DNA of 42,223 nucleotides from Geminicoccaceae bacterium (GTDB lineage: Bacteria; Pseudomonadota; Alphaproteobacteria; Geminicoccales; Geminicoccaceae), in NCBI GenBank assembly GCA_020445645.1, contig JAGRGG010000087.1:1-42223 (forward strand), written 5' to 3'. How positions within the stretch are numbered: position 1 is the first letter of the stretch; each line of letters begins with the position of its first letter. Both the position numbers and the translations under genes were made by a program. Below, piece by piece: positions 20,586 to 28,820 of this stretch. The notes below the pieces were generated by a model. It was not told where the DNA came from. It did no database searches and saw only the letters and a list, made by a program, of their open reading frames with translations.

Positions 20586-21101
20586 CTATTCCGCCGCCCG
20601 CGGCGTCGCGGCGCCGCGCATGGTGGCGCCCGCCGCCATGATCGCCTTCACGATGTTGTGGTAGCCCGTGCAGCGGCAGAGGTTGCCCTCCAGCCACTCC
20701 CGCACCTCGTGCTCGGTGGGGTCGGCGTTGCGCGACAGGAGGTCGGCGGCGCTCATGATCATGCCGGGGGTGCAAAAGCCGCATTGCAGGCCGTGGTGCT
20801 GGCGGAACGCCGCCTGGACGGGGTGGAGCCCGTCCTCGGCCCGCCCGTCCGCCTCGGCGACGGCGGCCAGCCCTTCGATCGTCGTGATCGCCTTGCCGTC
20901 GGCCTGGACCGCCAGCATCGTGCAGGATTTCGTGCCGACGCCGTCGACGTGGACGACGCAGCAGCCGCACTGCGAGGTGTCGCAGCCGACGTGCGTGCCG
21001 GTGAGGTTGAGGTCACGGCGGAGCAGTTCGACGAGGAGGGTGCGGGGTTCGACGTCCCGCGAAACCTCCCGCCCGTTCACCTTCAGACTCACGTGGGTCA
21101 T
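20586..21101 (-). CDS. coxS: CoxS-like 2Fe-2S subunit
   Basis: This 171-residue protein carries two 2Fe-2S clusters. Cys40, Cys45, Cys48 and Cys60 form the plant-type site, and Cys107, Cys110, Cys142 and Cys144 form the second (CGFCTPG and LCRCTGY). It relays electrons from the molybdenum site to CoxM. It is about 10 residues longer than usual, ending in an Ala-rich tail. It lies between coxG and coxL on the same strand. Confidence 0.94.
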   Translation of the reverse strand: MTHVSLKVNGREVSRDVEPRTLLVELLRRDLNLTGTHVGCDTSQCGCCVVHVDGVGTKSCTMLAVQADGKAITTIEGLAAVAEADGRAEDGLHPVQAAFRQHHGLQCGFCTPGMIMSAADLLSRNADPTEHEVREWLEGNLCRCTGYHNIVKAIMAAGATMRGAATPRAAE

Positions 21102-21146
21102 GTGCCTTCAACGCCTCCCTTGGCGGTGGACGGTCAGAACGCTGAT

Positions 21147-22205
21147 CTAGAACAGAAGGGCCAGGATGACGATGACGACGAGGGCGATGATGGCCCAGCG
21201 CACCCAGCCGGGGCCGAGAAAGCTGAGCGGGGTGGCGGCGGGCGTCGACGCCGGCGGCTCGGCCGCGCGGGGCGTGTGGCCGGCGCCGGACGAGGGCGCG
21301 GACGCGGGGGTGACGGGGTAGCTCTTGGCGCCGCCTTCGTGGCGGGGCGGCGCCCCGTGATCCGCCTCATGGCCCGCTCCGTGGCCCGCCCCACGGTTCC
21401 CCATGTCCCGCACGGCGTCGGCGATGCTCTCCTTCGAGTCGACCTCGGCGTTGGCCTCGTCAATGGCGGCGGCGCCGCCCGCTTCGGTGGCGCTGGCGCC
21501 GAGCAGCCCGCCCGGCGTCGCGTTGACGTTGTGCCCCTCGTGCGGCGCGCCGAACTGCCCCGGCGCCGTCTCGTCCTCCTCGGGCAGGCGCGGCGCCCCG
21601 GTCGCGGCCCCGCCCGGCATCGGCGCGTCATCGGGCAACGACGTTCGGGTCTCCTCGGGCTTCCGGTCGGCCGTCGGCGTCTTCCGAGGCGCGGGTTCGG
21701 ACGCCGCCGGGGCGGGCGCGACGATGACCGCCGGTGCCGCCGCGGCGGCGGGTGCCATTCCTTCCTCGACGAGGCCCTTGAAGCGGGCGAAGAAGTCGTC
21801 GGCCATCTTGCGGGCGGTACCCTGGATCAGCCGCCCGCCAAGCTGGGCGAGCCTGCCGCCGACGTCGGCCCTCGCCGTGTAGCGGAGGAGGGTCGCGGCA
21901 CCGTCCTCGACCTCGTCGAGCGCCACGTCGGCGCCGCCCTTGGCGAAGCCGGCGGCGCCCCCCTTGCCTTCGCCCGAGATGGTGTAGCTCTTGGGCGGAT
22001 CGGCGTCGGTGATCTTCACGTCGCCGTTGAACGTGGCCGAGACGGGGCCGACCTTCGCCCGCACCTTGGCCGTGAAGGCGTCGTCGCCGACCCGCTCCAG
22101 GGTCTCGCAGCCGTTGATGGCGCGCTTGAGCACGTCCGGGTCATTGAGGGCGCGCCACACGGCCTCCCGCGGCGCGTCGACCTTGTATTCCCCCGACATG
22201 TCCAT
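21147..22205 (-). CDS. coxG: CoxG-like SRPBCC protein with long linker and C-terminal membrane anchor
   Basis: This 352-residue protein begins with a CoxG/SRPBCC domain (about 1-150; [20 protein letters not shown]). A long Ala/Pro/Gly-rich region (about 150-330) with a His/Gly patch near [13 protein letters not shown] follows. The last 19 residues form a hydrophobic helix. CoxG recruits CO dehydrogenase to the inner membrane in Oligotropha. The ATG at 22205 has GGGGAG upstream. It is the first gene of the cox series and diverges from the amidase operon. Confidence 0.88.
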   Translation of the reverse strand: MDMSGEYKVDAPREAVWRALNDPDVLKRAINGCETLERVGDDAFTAKVRAKVGPVSATFNGDVKITDADPPKSYTISGEGKGGAAGFAKGGADVALDEVEDGAATLLRYTARADVGGRLAQLGGRLIQGTARKMADDFFARFKGLVEEGMAPAAAAAPAVIVAPAPAASEPAPRKTPTADRKPEETRTSLPDDAPMPGGAATGAPRLPEEDETAPGQFGAPHEGHNVNATPGGLLGASATEAGGAAAIDEANAEVDSKESIADAVRDMGNRGAGHGAGHEADHGAPPRHEGGAKSYPVTPASAPSSGAGHTPRAAEPPASTPAATPLSFLGPGWVRWAIIALVVIVILALLF

Positions 22206-22280
22206 AGGCTCGGCTCCCCCTCAAGGCCCCGCGGCGCGTTCGCCCGCGCGCTCATCCCCCTTGCCCTTACAGCCTTGCCC

Positions 22281-22309
22281 CGCCGCCGGCAAGCGGGCCT
22301 CCGGCGGCG
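22281..22309. promoter_or_regulatory. Inverted repeat in the coxG/amidase divergent promoter region
   Basis: CGCCGCCGG (22281-22289) and CCGGCGGCG (22301-22309) form a 9-bp dyad with an 11-base loop. It is the main symmetric element in the 170-base gap between the two divergent operons and could be an operator. The base composition alone makes such a repeat fairly likely. Confidence 0.3.
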
Positions 22310-22375
22310 CGCCCTTGCGGAACGGGAGAGGATTTGCGACACGGGGCGTCAGGGTCAAGAAGGAGGACCGCGCGC

Positions 22376-22480
22376 ATGGCGGGAACGGGCGAGGCAGGCA
22401 CGCCGCCGCTGCCCCTGGAAGCGGAGCCGCTGGACTTCCTCGTCATGCTGGAGCGCCTGGCCGACGAGGCGGCGGGTTGA
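22376..22480 (+). CDS. 34-residue leader ORF coupled to the amidase
   Basis: This short ORF (MAGTGEAGTPPLPLEAEPLD, ending ERLADEAAG) has one of the strongest ribosome binding sites in the window, AAGGAGGA, ten bases before its ATG. Its stop codon shares TTGA with the TTG start of the amidase, the same coupling as in other gene pairs here. No family was recognised. It is probably translated and may exist mainly to deliver ribosomes to the amidase start. Confidence 0.55.
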   Translation: MAGTGEAGTPPLPLEAEPLDFLVMLERLADEAAG

Positions 22481-23880
22481 CTTCCCTCTTCGGCCTCGCC
22501 GAGGCGGCGGCGCTGGTGGCGAAGGGCGAGGCCTCGGCCGTCGATCTGGCGACGCGGGCGCTCGACGCCCTGGAGGATGAGGGCGGGCGGCTCGGCGCCG
22601 TGGCGGCGCTCGACCGCAGGGCGGCACTGGCGACGGCGGAACGGCTGGACCGGGAGCGCCGCCAAGGCGGGCCGTGCGGCCCCCTCCACGGCTTGCCGCT
22701 CGCCCACAAGGCGATGTTCTACCGGAAGGGGCGCCCGACCGACCTCGGCAGCCGCCCGCGCCGGGGCTTCGTGCCCGAGGTGACGGCGGCGGCGCTGGAG
22801 CGGCTCGACGGGGCTGGCGCCGTCGACCTCGGCCAGCTCAACATGGTCGAGTTCGCGCTCGGCGTCACCGGGCGGAACGAGATCACGGGGACGCCCTTGA
22901 ACCCCTGGGGAGCAGACCTCGTGCCGGGCGGCTCGTCGAGCGGGTCGGCCGTCGCCGTGGCGGCGGGACTCGTGCCGGCGGCGCTGGGATCCGACACGGG
23001 GGGCTCGATCCGCATTCCCGCCGCCTGCTGCAACCTCGTCGGCCTCAAGCCTACCTACGGTCGGGTCAGCCGCTTCGGCGCCATGCCGCTCAGCCCCTCG
23101 CTCGACCACGTCGGCGCGTTTGCCCGCGACGCCTACGACGCTGCCCTCATGCTGGAAGTCCTGGCCGGCCCGGACCCGCGCGACCGGACGACGAGCTTCC
23201 GGCCGGTCCCCTTGGCGCGGGCGGTTCTGGAGGGCGACTTGAAGGGCCTGCGCGTCGGCCTCGCCGAGGGGCCGTTCGAGGTGGCGCTCGACCCCGCCAT
23301 CGCCGCCGGGCTCGACGCCACGGCCAAGACGCTCGAGGGGCTCGGCGCCGTCGTCGTCCCCGTCCGGCTGCCGCCCTTGAAGCCCTTCATCGACGCCCGC
23401 AACCTGATCATGCGCGCCGAGGCCGCGTCGCACCACCGGCCTTGGCTCGAAGGAGCGCCCGACGCCTACCAGGAGCAGACCCGGGTGCGGATGGAACCGG
23501 GGCTGGATGTCCTGGCGGTCGACTACCTGGACGCGCTGCGCGGGCGGGCGGGGCGGCTGGCGGGCTTCGTCCGGGGCGCCTTCGGGGGCAACGCCGCCCT
23601 CCTCCTGCCGGCGCTCGCCGGACCCGTGCCGTCCGTCGCGGCGGCGGGGGCGGAAGGGGCCGCGTTCCTCGACCTCGTCGCACGGATGGGGCACTTCATC
23701 TTCCCCTTCAACGACCTCGGCCTGCCGGCCGCGAGCGTGCCGACGGCGCCGCTCCCGGACGGGACCCCCGGCGCCGTCCAGTTCGTCGGGCGGCCGTTCG
23801 CCGAGACCACGCTCTTGCGGATCGCCCACCATCTCGATAGGGAAGGCGGCTTCAGCCGGCGGCGCCCGCCGCGGGCGTGA
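22477..23880 (+). CDS. Amidase signature family enzyme
   Basis: This 467-residue protein has the amidase Ser-cisSer-Lys arrangement. The lysine lies in AHKAMFYRKG, and the two serines lie in GGSSSGSAVAVAAG and SDTGGSIRIPA. It hydrolyses C-N amide bonds; the substrate is not evident. It is not flanked by gatB or gatC, so it is unlikely to be the GatCAB subunit. The TTG at 22477 is chosen because it overlaps the leader ORF stop and begins at the expected distance before the catalytic lysine. Its stop overlaps the start of map by GTGA. Confidence 0.88.
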   Translation: MTSLFGLAEAAALVAKGEASAVDLATRALDALEDEGGRLGAVAALDRRAALATAERLDRERRQGGPCGPLHGLPLAHKAMFYRKGRPTDLGSRPRRGFVPEVTAAALERLDGAGAVDLGQLNMVEFALGVTGRNEITGTPLNPWGADLVPGGSSSGSAVAVAAGLVPAALGSDTGGSIRIPAACCNLVGLKPTYGRVSRFGAMPLSPSLDHVGAFARDAYDAALMLEVLAGPDPRDRTTSFRPVPLARAVLEGDLKGLRVGLAEGPFEVALDPAIAAGLDATAKTLEGLGAVVVPVRLPPLKPFIDARNLIMRAEAASHHRPWLEGAPDAYQEQTRVRMEPGLDVLAVDYLDALRGRAGRLAGFVRGAFGGNAALLLPALAGPVPSVAAAGAEGAAFLDLVARMGHFIFPFNDLGLPAASVPTAPLPDGTPGAVQFVGRPFAETTLLRIAHHLDREGGFSRRRPPRA

Positions 23881-24725
23881 CGGGAACCGCGCGACGGGTC
23901 GGGGCGATGGACGAGCGAGCGAGCGACAGGGAAGGGTCGGTGCCGATCCACGGCGAGGCGGCGTTCGCCGCGATGCGCGAGGCCGGGCGGCTCGCCGCTA
24001 TGACGCTGGACGACGTCACGCCCCACGTCGTCCCCGGCGCGACGACGGCGGCGCTCGACCGGCGCATCGACGCCTTCATGCGCGACCACGGCGGCGTGCC
24101 GGCGACGCTCGGCTACAAGGGCTACCCCGCAAGCTCGTGCATCTCGATCAACCACGTCGTCAACCACGGCATCCCCTCCGAGGGCAAGCGGCTGGAGGCG
24201 GGCGACATCGTCAACGTCGACGTGACGGTGATCCTGGACGGCTGGTACGGCGACACGAGCCGGATGTACGTCGTGGGCGGCCAGACCTCGGTGAAGGGGC
24301 AGCGCCTCGTCGACGCCACGTACGACGCGATGTGGGCCGGGATCCGGGCCGTGCGGCCGGGCGCCACGCTCGGCGACGTGGGCCACGCGATCCAGAGCGT
24401 CGCGGAAGGGGCGCGCTTCTCGGTCGTCCGCGAGTTCGTCGGCCACGGCCTCGGCCGGGTCTTCCACGCGGCGCCCGAGGTGCGCCATTTCGGCAGGCCG
24501 GGCGAGGGGCTGGCCCTCCGGCCGGGCATGCTGTTCACGATCGAGCCGATGATCAACGCCGGGCGGCCGGAGGTGAAGATCCTGAAGGACGGCTGGACCA
24601 CCGTGACCCGCGACCGCTCGCTCTCCGCCCAGTTCGAGCACACGGTCGGCGTCACCGGGGACGGGGTCGAGGTGTTCACCCGCTCGCCGCTGGGTCACGA
24701 GCGTCCGCCCTACGGGCAAGGCTGA
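23877..24725 (+). CDS. map: Type I methionine aminopeptidase
   Basis: This 282-residue enzyme removes N-terminal methionine from new proteins. The five metal ligands are visible: two Asp in VDVTVILDGWYGDTS, His in VGHGLGRVFH, Glu in FTIEPMINAG and Glu in QFEHTVGVT. The substrate histidine is in NHVVNHGIPS. The GTG at 23877 overlaps the amidase stop; the ATG at 23907, ten residues later, is a good alternative. It converges on the diguanylate cyclase gene with seven bases between the stops. Confidence 0.92.
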   Translation: MTGTARRVGAMDERASDREGSVPIHGEAAFAAMREAGRLAAMTLDDVTPHVVPGATTAALDRRIDAFMRDHGGVPATLGYKGYPASSCISINHVVNHGIPSEGKRLEAGDIVNVDVTVILDGWYGDTSRMYVVGGQTSVKGQRLVDATYDAMWAGIRAVRPGATLGDVGHAIQSVAEGARFSVVREFVGHGLGRVFHAAPEVRHFGRPGEGLALRPGMLFTIEPMINAGRPEVKILKDGWTTVTRDRSLSAQFEHTVGVTGDGVEVFTRSPLGHERPPYGQG

Positions 24726-24732
24726 ACGCGCT

Positions 24733-25755
24733 TCAGCCCTCGACGGCCGCGACCCGGTCCCGCCCCGCGCGCTTGGCCGCGTAGAGGGCTTCGTCGGCGC
24801 GCTTGAGAAGCCGTTCGGCGGTGGCTTCGGGCGGCGTCAGGACGGCGGCGCCGATGCTTACCGAGAGGGCCATGCGCCCGCCTTCGGCGTCGGCGTGCGG
24901 GGGCTGTTCCTTGACGAGGCGGCGCAGCCGGTCGGCGACGCGCGTGGCGGATTCCAGGTCGCAGTCGGGCAGGAGGACGGCGAACTCCTCGCCGCCGAGG
25001 CGGCCGAACAAAGCGGGTGCGCGGAGCGTGCCGCGCACGACGGCGGCGAAGTGGTGGAGCGCCCGGTCGCCGGCGTCGTGGCCGAAGCGGTCGTTGATGC
25101 CCTTGAAGTGGTCGAGGTCGAGCATGAGGAGGGCCAAGGGCCAGCCGTGCCCGGCCGCGCGCTGCGCCTGCTTTTCCGCGAGCGTCAGGAAGCGCCGCCG
25201 GTTCAGGGCCTCGGTGAGGGGGTCGGTGTCGGCGAGGCGGCGCAGCTCGGTCTCGAGGAGGCGGCGCTCGCCGACCTCGCGCTCCAGGGCCGCGTTCGCG
25301 TGCTCGCTGCGGCGCAGCGCCTCGGCCGCCGCCGAGCGGGCGACGGCGAGGTCCTGCGCGAAGCGCTTCAGGTCGCGGCCCTCGCCGGCGAGGCGCTCGT
25401 GCAGCTCGGTCAGCAGCACCTCCCGCCGCTTGAAGGCGGTGACGTCGGCGACTGTGAGGACGAGACGGCCCTCGGCGCGGGCGACGGTGAGGTGGAACCA
25501 GCGCCGCTCCGACGCCGCGACGGTGAGGCCGTCCCCGTTCCCGGCCGTGCGCAGCCACGCGAGCAGGGCCTTGGCCTCCCCCTCGCCGACGAGCGCCTGG
25601 GCGTAGCCGTCGAGCGCGTGGGGGGTGAGGGGGAGGCCCGCCATGTCGCGGGCGGGCCGGTTGCAGCAGACGAGCGTGCCGTTGCCGCCGGCGACGACGA
25701 CGCCGCAGCCGAGGCGCTCCAGAAGGTCGTCGGGAAGGTCCGTCGCTGCCGTCAT
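24733..25755 (-). CDS. GGDEF diguanylate cyclase with PAS-like sensor and coiled coil
   Basis: This 340-residue protein has a PAS-like N-terminal domain (about 10-110). A coiled coil (about 115-172) follows. A GGDEF domain (about 172-335) ends it, with the active motif GGEEF at 254-258. It should make cyclic di-GMP from GTP. The inhibitory I-site RxxD reads R245-A-P-A248, so product feedback through that site is probably missing. No membrane segment is present. The start at 25755 is chosen because an earlier in-frame start gives a basic stretch unlike a PAS domain. Confidence 0.88.
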   Translation of the reverse strand: MTAATDLPDDLLERLGCGVVVAGGNGTLVCCNRPARDMAGLPLTPHALDGYAQALVGEGEAKALLAWLRTAGNGDGLTVAASERRWFHLTVARAEGRLVLTVADVTAFKRREVLLTELHERLAGEGRDLKRFAQDLAVARSAAAEALRRSEHANAALEREVGERRLLETELRRLADTDPLTEALNRRRFLTLAEKQAQRAAGHGWPLALLMLDLDHFKGINDRFGHDAGDRALHHFAAVVRGTLRAPALFGRLGGEEFAVLLPDCDLESATRVADRLRRLVKEQPPHADAEGGRMALSVSIGAAVLTPPEATAERLLKRADEALYAAKRAGRDRVAAVEG

Positions 25756-25848
25756 CCCTTGGCCGCCCCACGACCCGTCGCGGCACGGGCCAACCGCGAG
25801 GCGTCTTAGCACAGTTGTTCATTGCGTGAAAGATTGCGCCCCGCGCCG
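25756..25848. other. Intergenic gap between diguanylate cyclase and ETF-QO genes
   Basis: This gap of about 115 bases holds the mini-hairpin copy B near the ETF-QO stop and a less GC-rich segment around 25805-25835. That segment may contain the diguanylate cyclase promoter. No clear -35/-10 pair was identified. Confidence 0.3.
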
Positions 25849-25864
25849 GCGGACGCGAAGCGTA
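25849..25864 (-). repeat. Mini-hairpin repeat, copy B
   Basis: This is an exact copy of the 16-base repeat at 4-19. It lies seven bases beyond the stop of the minus-strand ETF-QO gene, in the same orientation and similar distance as copy A has to its gene. The flanking bases toward the gene are also similar (AGAGGATT against AGAAGAT). Confidence 0.55.
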
Positions 25865-25871
25865 AATCCTC

Positions 25872-27509
25872 TCACATGTTCGGGTAGTTCGGCCCCCCGC
25901 CGCCTTCCGGCACCTTCCAGACGATGTTCTGGGTCGGATCCTTGATATCGCAGGTCTTGCAGTGGACGCAGTTCTGGGCGTTGATCTGGAGCCTCGGGTT
26001 GCCGCCGCCCTCGTCGCGGACGATCTCGTAGACGGCGGCGGGACAGTAGCGGGATTCGGGCGAATCGTAGAGGGCGAGGTTCACGTCGATCGCCACCTTC
26101 GGATCCTTGAGGGTGAGGTGCGCCGGCTGGTCCTCCTCGTGGTTGGCGTTCGAGAGGAAGACCGAGGACAGGCGGTCGAAGGTGAGCACCCCGTCGGGCT
26201 TGGGGTAGGCGATGGGGGCCGCCTCGCCCGCCTTCTTCAGGGTGGCGTTGTCGGGGCCGTGGTGCTTCAGCGTCCAGGGCGCCTTGCCGCGGAAAAGGAA
26301 GGTGTCGGCGGCGTTGAGGGCCAGCGCGGGGAAGAGGCCGTACTTGAAGGCCGGGCGGACGTTGCGGACGCCGTGCAGCTCCTCGTACAGCCAGGACTCC
26401 TTGAACAGCTTCGGGTAGAGGACGGGCTCCGGGCGCTCCTCGTCGCCGGCCAGCGCCTCGAACGCCGCCTCGGCGGCCAGCATCCCGGACTTCATCGCGG
26501 CGTGGGTGCCCTTGATCTTCGGGACGTTGAGGAAGCCCGCCGCGTCGCCGACGATGGCGCCGCCCTTGAAGGCGAGCTTCGGCATCGATTGCAGCCCCCC
26601 CTCGGAGAGCGCCCTGGCCCCGTAGGCGACCCTGCGCCCGCCCTCGAAGAGGGGGCGCATCGTGGGATGGGTCTTCAGGCGCTGCATCTCCTCGAAGGGG
26701 GAGAGGTAGGGGTTCTCGTAGTCGAGCCCGACGACGAAGCCCACCGAAACGAGGTTGTCCTCGAAGTGGTAGAGCCAGGACCCCCCGTAGGTGCGGCGGT
26801 CGAGCGGCCAGCCGATCGTGTGGACGATCCTGCCCGCCTCGTGCTTCTTGGGGTCGATCTCCCAGAGTTCCTTGACGCCGAGGCCGTAGGTCTGCGGCTG
26901 GCAGTCCTTCCTGAGGTCGAAGCGGTCGAACAGGGTCCGGGTGAGCGAGCCCCGGCAGCCCTCGCCGAAGAGGGTGAGGCGGGCGTGCAGCTCCATGCCG
27001 GGCTGGTGGTTCGGCCCCTCCTCCCCCGCCTTCGTGATCCCCATGTCGCCGGTGGCGACGCCCTTGACCCGGCCGTCCTCGTCGTAGAGCACCTCGGCCG
27101 CCGCGAAGCCGGGGAAGACCTCGACGCCGAGCGCTTCCGCCTGCTCCCCGAGCCAGCGGCAGACGTTGGCGAGCGAGACGACGTAGTTGCCCTCGTTGTG
27201 CATCTGCGGCGGGGTGGGGAGGCGGTACGCGCCTTTCTCGGTGAGGAAGAGGAAGCGGTCGTCCTTCGCCGGAACGTTGAGCGGCGCCCCCTTCGCCTTC
27301 CAGTCGGGCAGAAGCTCGTCGAGCGCCCTCGTCTCGATCACGGCACCCGAGAGGATGTGCGCCCCCACCTCGGAGCCCTTCTCCAGAACGCAGACCGACA
27401 CCTCCCGCCCGGCGGCGAGCGCGAGCTGCCGGAGGCGGATCGCCGCCGCGAGCCCCGCGGGGCCGGCGCCCACGATCACCACGTCGAACTCCATCGACTC
27501 GCGTTCCAT
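25872..27509 (-). CDS. Electron transfer flavoprotein-ubiquinone oxidoreductase
   Basis: This 545-residue protein transfers electrons from ETF to quinone at the inner membrane. The FAD motif VVIVGAGPAGLAAAIR is near the N-terminus, and the membrane/quinone region lies in the middle. The C-terminal 4Fe-4S ferredoxin-like site reads NAQNCVHCKTCDIKDP. The start at 27509 (MERESMEFDVV) is chosen because AGGGA lies seven bases upstream. ATGs at 27515 and 27494 are alternatives. It should accept electrons from glutaryl-CoA dehydrogenase and other acyl-CoA dehydrogenases through ETF. Confidence 0.94.
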   Translation of the reverse strand: MERESMEFDVVIVGAGPAGLAAAIRLRQLALAAGREVSVCVLEKGSEVGAHILSGAVIETRALDELLPDWKAKGAPLNVPAKDDRFLFLTEKGAYRLPTPPQMHNEGNYVVSLANVCRWLGEQAEALGVEVFPGFAAAEVLYDEDGRVKGVATGDMGITKAGEEGPNHQPGMELHARLTLFGEGCRGSLTRTLFDRFDLRKDCQPQTYGLGVKELWEIDPKKHEAGRIVHTIGWPLDRRTYGGSWLYHFEDNLVSVGFVVGLDYENPYLSPFEEMQRLKTHPTMRPLFEGGRRVAYGARALSEGGLQSMPKLAFKGGAIVGDAAGFLNVPKIKGTHAAMKSGMLAAEAAFEALAGDEERPEPVLYPKLFKESWLYEELHGVRNVRPAFKYGLFPALALNAADTFLFRGKAPWTLKHHGPDNATLKKAGEAAPIAYPKPDGVLTFDRLSSVFLSNANHEEDQPAHLTLKDPKVAIDVNLALYDSPESRYCPAAVYEIVRDEGGGNPRLQINAQNCVHCKTCDIKDPTQNIVWKVPEGGGGPNYPNM

Positions 27510-27681
27510 GCCCATTCCCTGCGACGGCGGGCGCCGCTTTGCGGGCGGCTTCCCTGGTGAGACGACGCGCGGCGCCCCCCTCCGGCGGGGGCCGCGACGC
27601 GGTATAGACGTAGGCATTCCGGCCCGCCAAGCCACCCCGCAGGCGGCGTCCGGGTTCGTCCGTGCGACACGCGCCGCGCCC

Positions 27682-27701
27682 GGGCGGGGGCGGGGGCGGG
27701 G
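27682..27701 (+). other. G-quadruplex-type G tract
   Basis: The plus strand reads GGGCGGGGGCGGGGGCGGGG, four G runs with one-base loops, the most stable kind of quadruplex motif. It lies in the gap of about 290 bases between the ETF-QO start and the stop of the next upstream gene. It is on the template side for both flanking minus-strand genes. Confidence 0.5.
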
Positions 27702-27798
27702 CCTTTTGCCTTTTTCCGTTTGTTGAGGAGAAGGGTTCGGTGTCAGGGCGTAGGGCAGGAAACGGCCCTCGCTCGCCTTGGGTTCGTTCGTTCCGCCT

Positions 27799-28521
27799 TC
27801 ACTTTAGCCCCGCTCCCCCGCCTCCAGCCGCGCCGGCGCGTCCCCGTGCCTCGCCCGGCACCAGCCAGCCTACGGGCTCGGTGCGCGGGTCGGGGAAGAC
27901 GAGGCCGGGCAGCACGGCACGCACCGCCTCGGGCTCGGGTTCGTCCGTGTCGAGGTCGTCGGCAGCGGCGTTACCGTTCCAGCCGTCGTCTGCGCCTTCC
28001 CCGTCCTCCCATCCGTCCGTGCCGCCCGCGTCGCGCAGCCGGGCGTCGATGAGCCCGCGCAGGTTCCGCCCCGCCTCCTCCATCTCGCGGGCGATCTGCC
28101 TGCGGTAGCGCAGCAAGGTGGCGAGCGACGGGAGGCGCGGGCCGGCGTCGGGTTCGTTCGTGTCGAAGAGGAACCGGTCCATCGCCAGGAACTCGATCGC
28201 CTCCAGCTTCGCCTGCCGCAGGTGGCAGGCCGCCAGCCGCTCCAGCCAGTGCCGCTCGACGGGGGTCTCGACCGGCCAGCGGCGGAGGAGGTCGACGCGG
28301 AGCGCGGCGAGATCCTTCCCGTCCTCGGCGTCGAGCACCGGCGCCCTGCTCCTGAGTCCGTGGCGCCTGCCGTTCTGCGAACTGCGCCGCCTGCCCGCCT
28401 CGGTGACGGGGCCGCGCGACGTTGCGCCGTTCGTGCGGCTGGCCTGGGCCTGAGCGGGAGTACGGGGCTTGGGTTCGCCCGTGTCGGGCGCGGCGTCGGC
28501 GACGGTGGCGAGGCCGGGCAT
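27799..28521 (-). CDS. Uncharacterised protein with a SxGPxTxxGxxxSxxNxxxHGL motif
   Basis: This 240-residue protein carries near its N-terminus the pattern SRGPVTEAGRRRSSQNGRRH followed by GLRSR. This pattern occurs in a widespread family of unknown function in Alphaproteobacteria, Acidobacteria and Planctomycetes. A helical, Arg-rich middle and an acidic Gly-rich tail follow. The peptide DTxEP occurs three times (DTGEP, DTNEP, DTDEP), each from nearly the same 16 bases. The start at 28521 has AGGAG nine bases upstream, inside a hairpin. No membrane segment, signal or catalytic motif is seen. Nucleic-acid binding is possible but unproven. Confidence 0.7.
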   Translation of the reverse strand: MPGLATVADAAPDTGEPKPRTPAQAQASRTNGATSRGPVTEAGRRRSSQNGRRHGLRSRAPVLDAEDGKDLAALRVDLLRRWPVETPVERHWLERLAACHLRQAKLEAIEFLAMDRFLFDTNEPDAGPRLPSLATLLRYRRQIAREMEEAGRNLRGLIDARLRDAGGTDGWEDGEGADDGWNGNAAADDLDTDEPEPEAVRAVLPGLVFPDPRTEPVGWLVPGEARGRAGAAGGGGAGLK

Positions 28522-28529
28522 GGGGTCGG

Positions 28530-28554
28530 CTCCTGGCAGGGGTGGTGCCAGGAG
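28530..28554 (-). promoter_or_regulatory. Hairpin that masks the ribosome binding site of the uncharacterised gene
   Basis: In the minus-strand RNA, CUCCUGGCA (28554-28546) pairs perfectly with UGCCAGGAG (28538-28530) around a seven-base loop. The 3' arm contains the AGGAG that serves the start codon at 28521. Folding would hide the ribosome binding site, as in a thermometer or a protein-controlled switch. As DNA the same dyad could be an operator. Confidence 0.55.
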
Positions 28555-28689
28555 GGTAGCACGTTGCTAGGAATAAAGACATAAAAAGTGGGGCGCGGCG
28601 CCGTGTGCCCGTCCGGCACAAGGACCCTCGGGACGGCGGCGAACGTCGCTGCGCCCTCGCTCGGAGACGCCGTGACGCGACGAGGCGAA

Positions 28690-28812
28690 CTCACGGAAAC
28701 GTGTATCTTAAAACCTTTTATATCAGATGAGAAACAAGCAGATAAAAAAGCGAACGGTTATTGATAATAGCGAGCTTCATTTGCTTGTTGCTAAACAAGC
28801 TCTGCAATCAAT
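28690..28812. promoter_or_regulatory. AT-rich regulatory stretch between divergent genes
   Basis: This is the most AT-rich stretch of the window and lies in a gene-free gap (28555-28969). It has three copies of a 7-base word, AACAAGC at 28733-28739 and 28794-28800 and its complement at 28783-28789; the last two form a hairpin with a four-base loop. On the minus strand an extended -10, TGATATAAA (28725-28717), could serve the uncharacterised gene, but no good -35 was found. It probably holds promoters for both directions. Confidence 0.45.
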
Positions 28813-28820
28813 CTGCCCGC

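Noticed and set aside
22477-23880. Amidase as GatA of the GatCAB complex
   Set aside because: No gatB or gatC nearby and the sequence context before the catalytic lysine differs from GatA.
28708-28722. Third CtrA-type box, TTAA then seven bases
   Set aside because: The second half is TATA, two mismatches from TTAA.
28755-28812. FNR/Anr-type site TTGAT-N4-ATCAA or an origin with DnaA boxes
   Set aside because: TTGAT and ATCAA are present but not at the right spacing, and no DnaA box was found.
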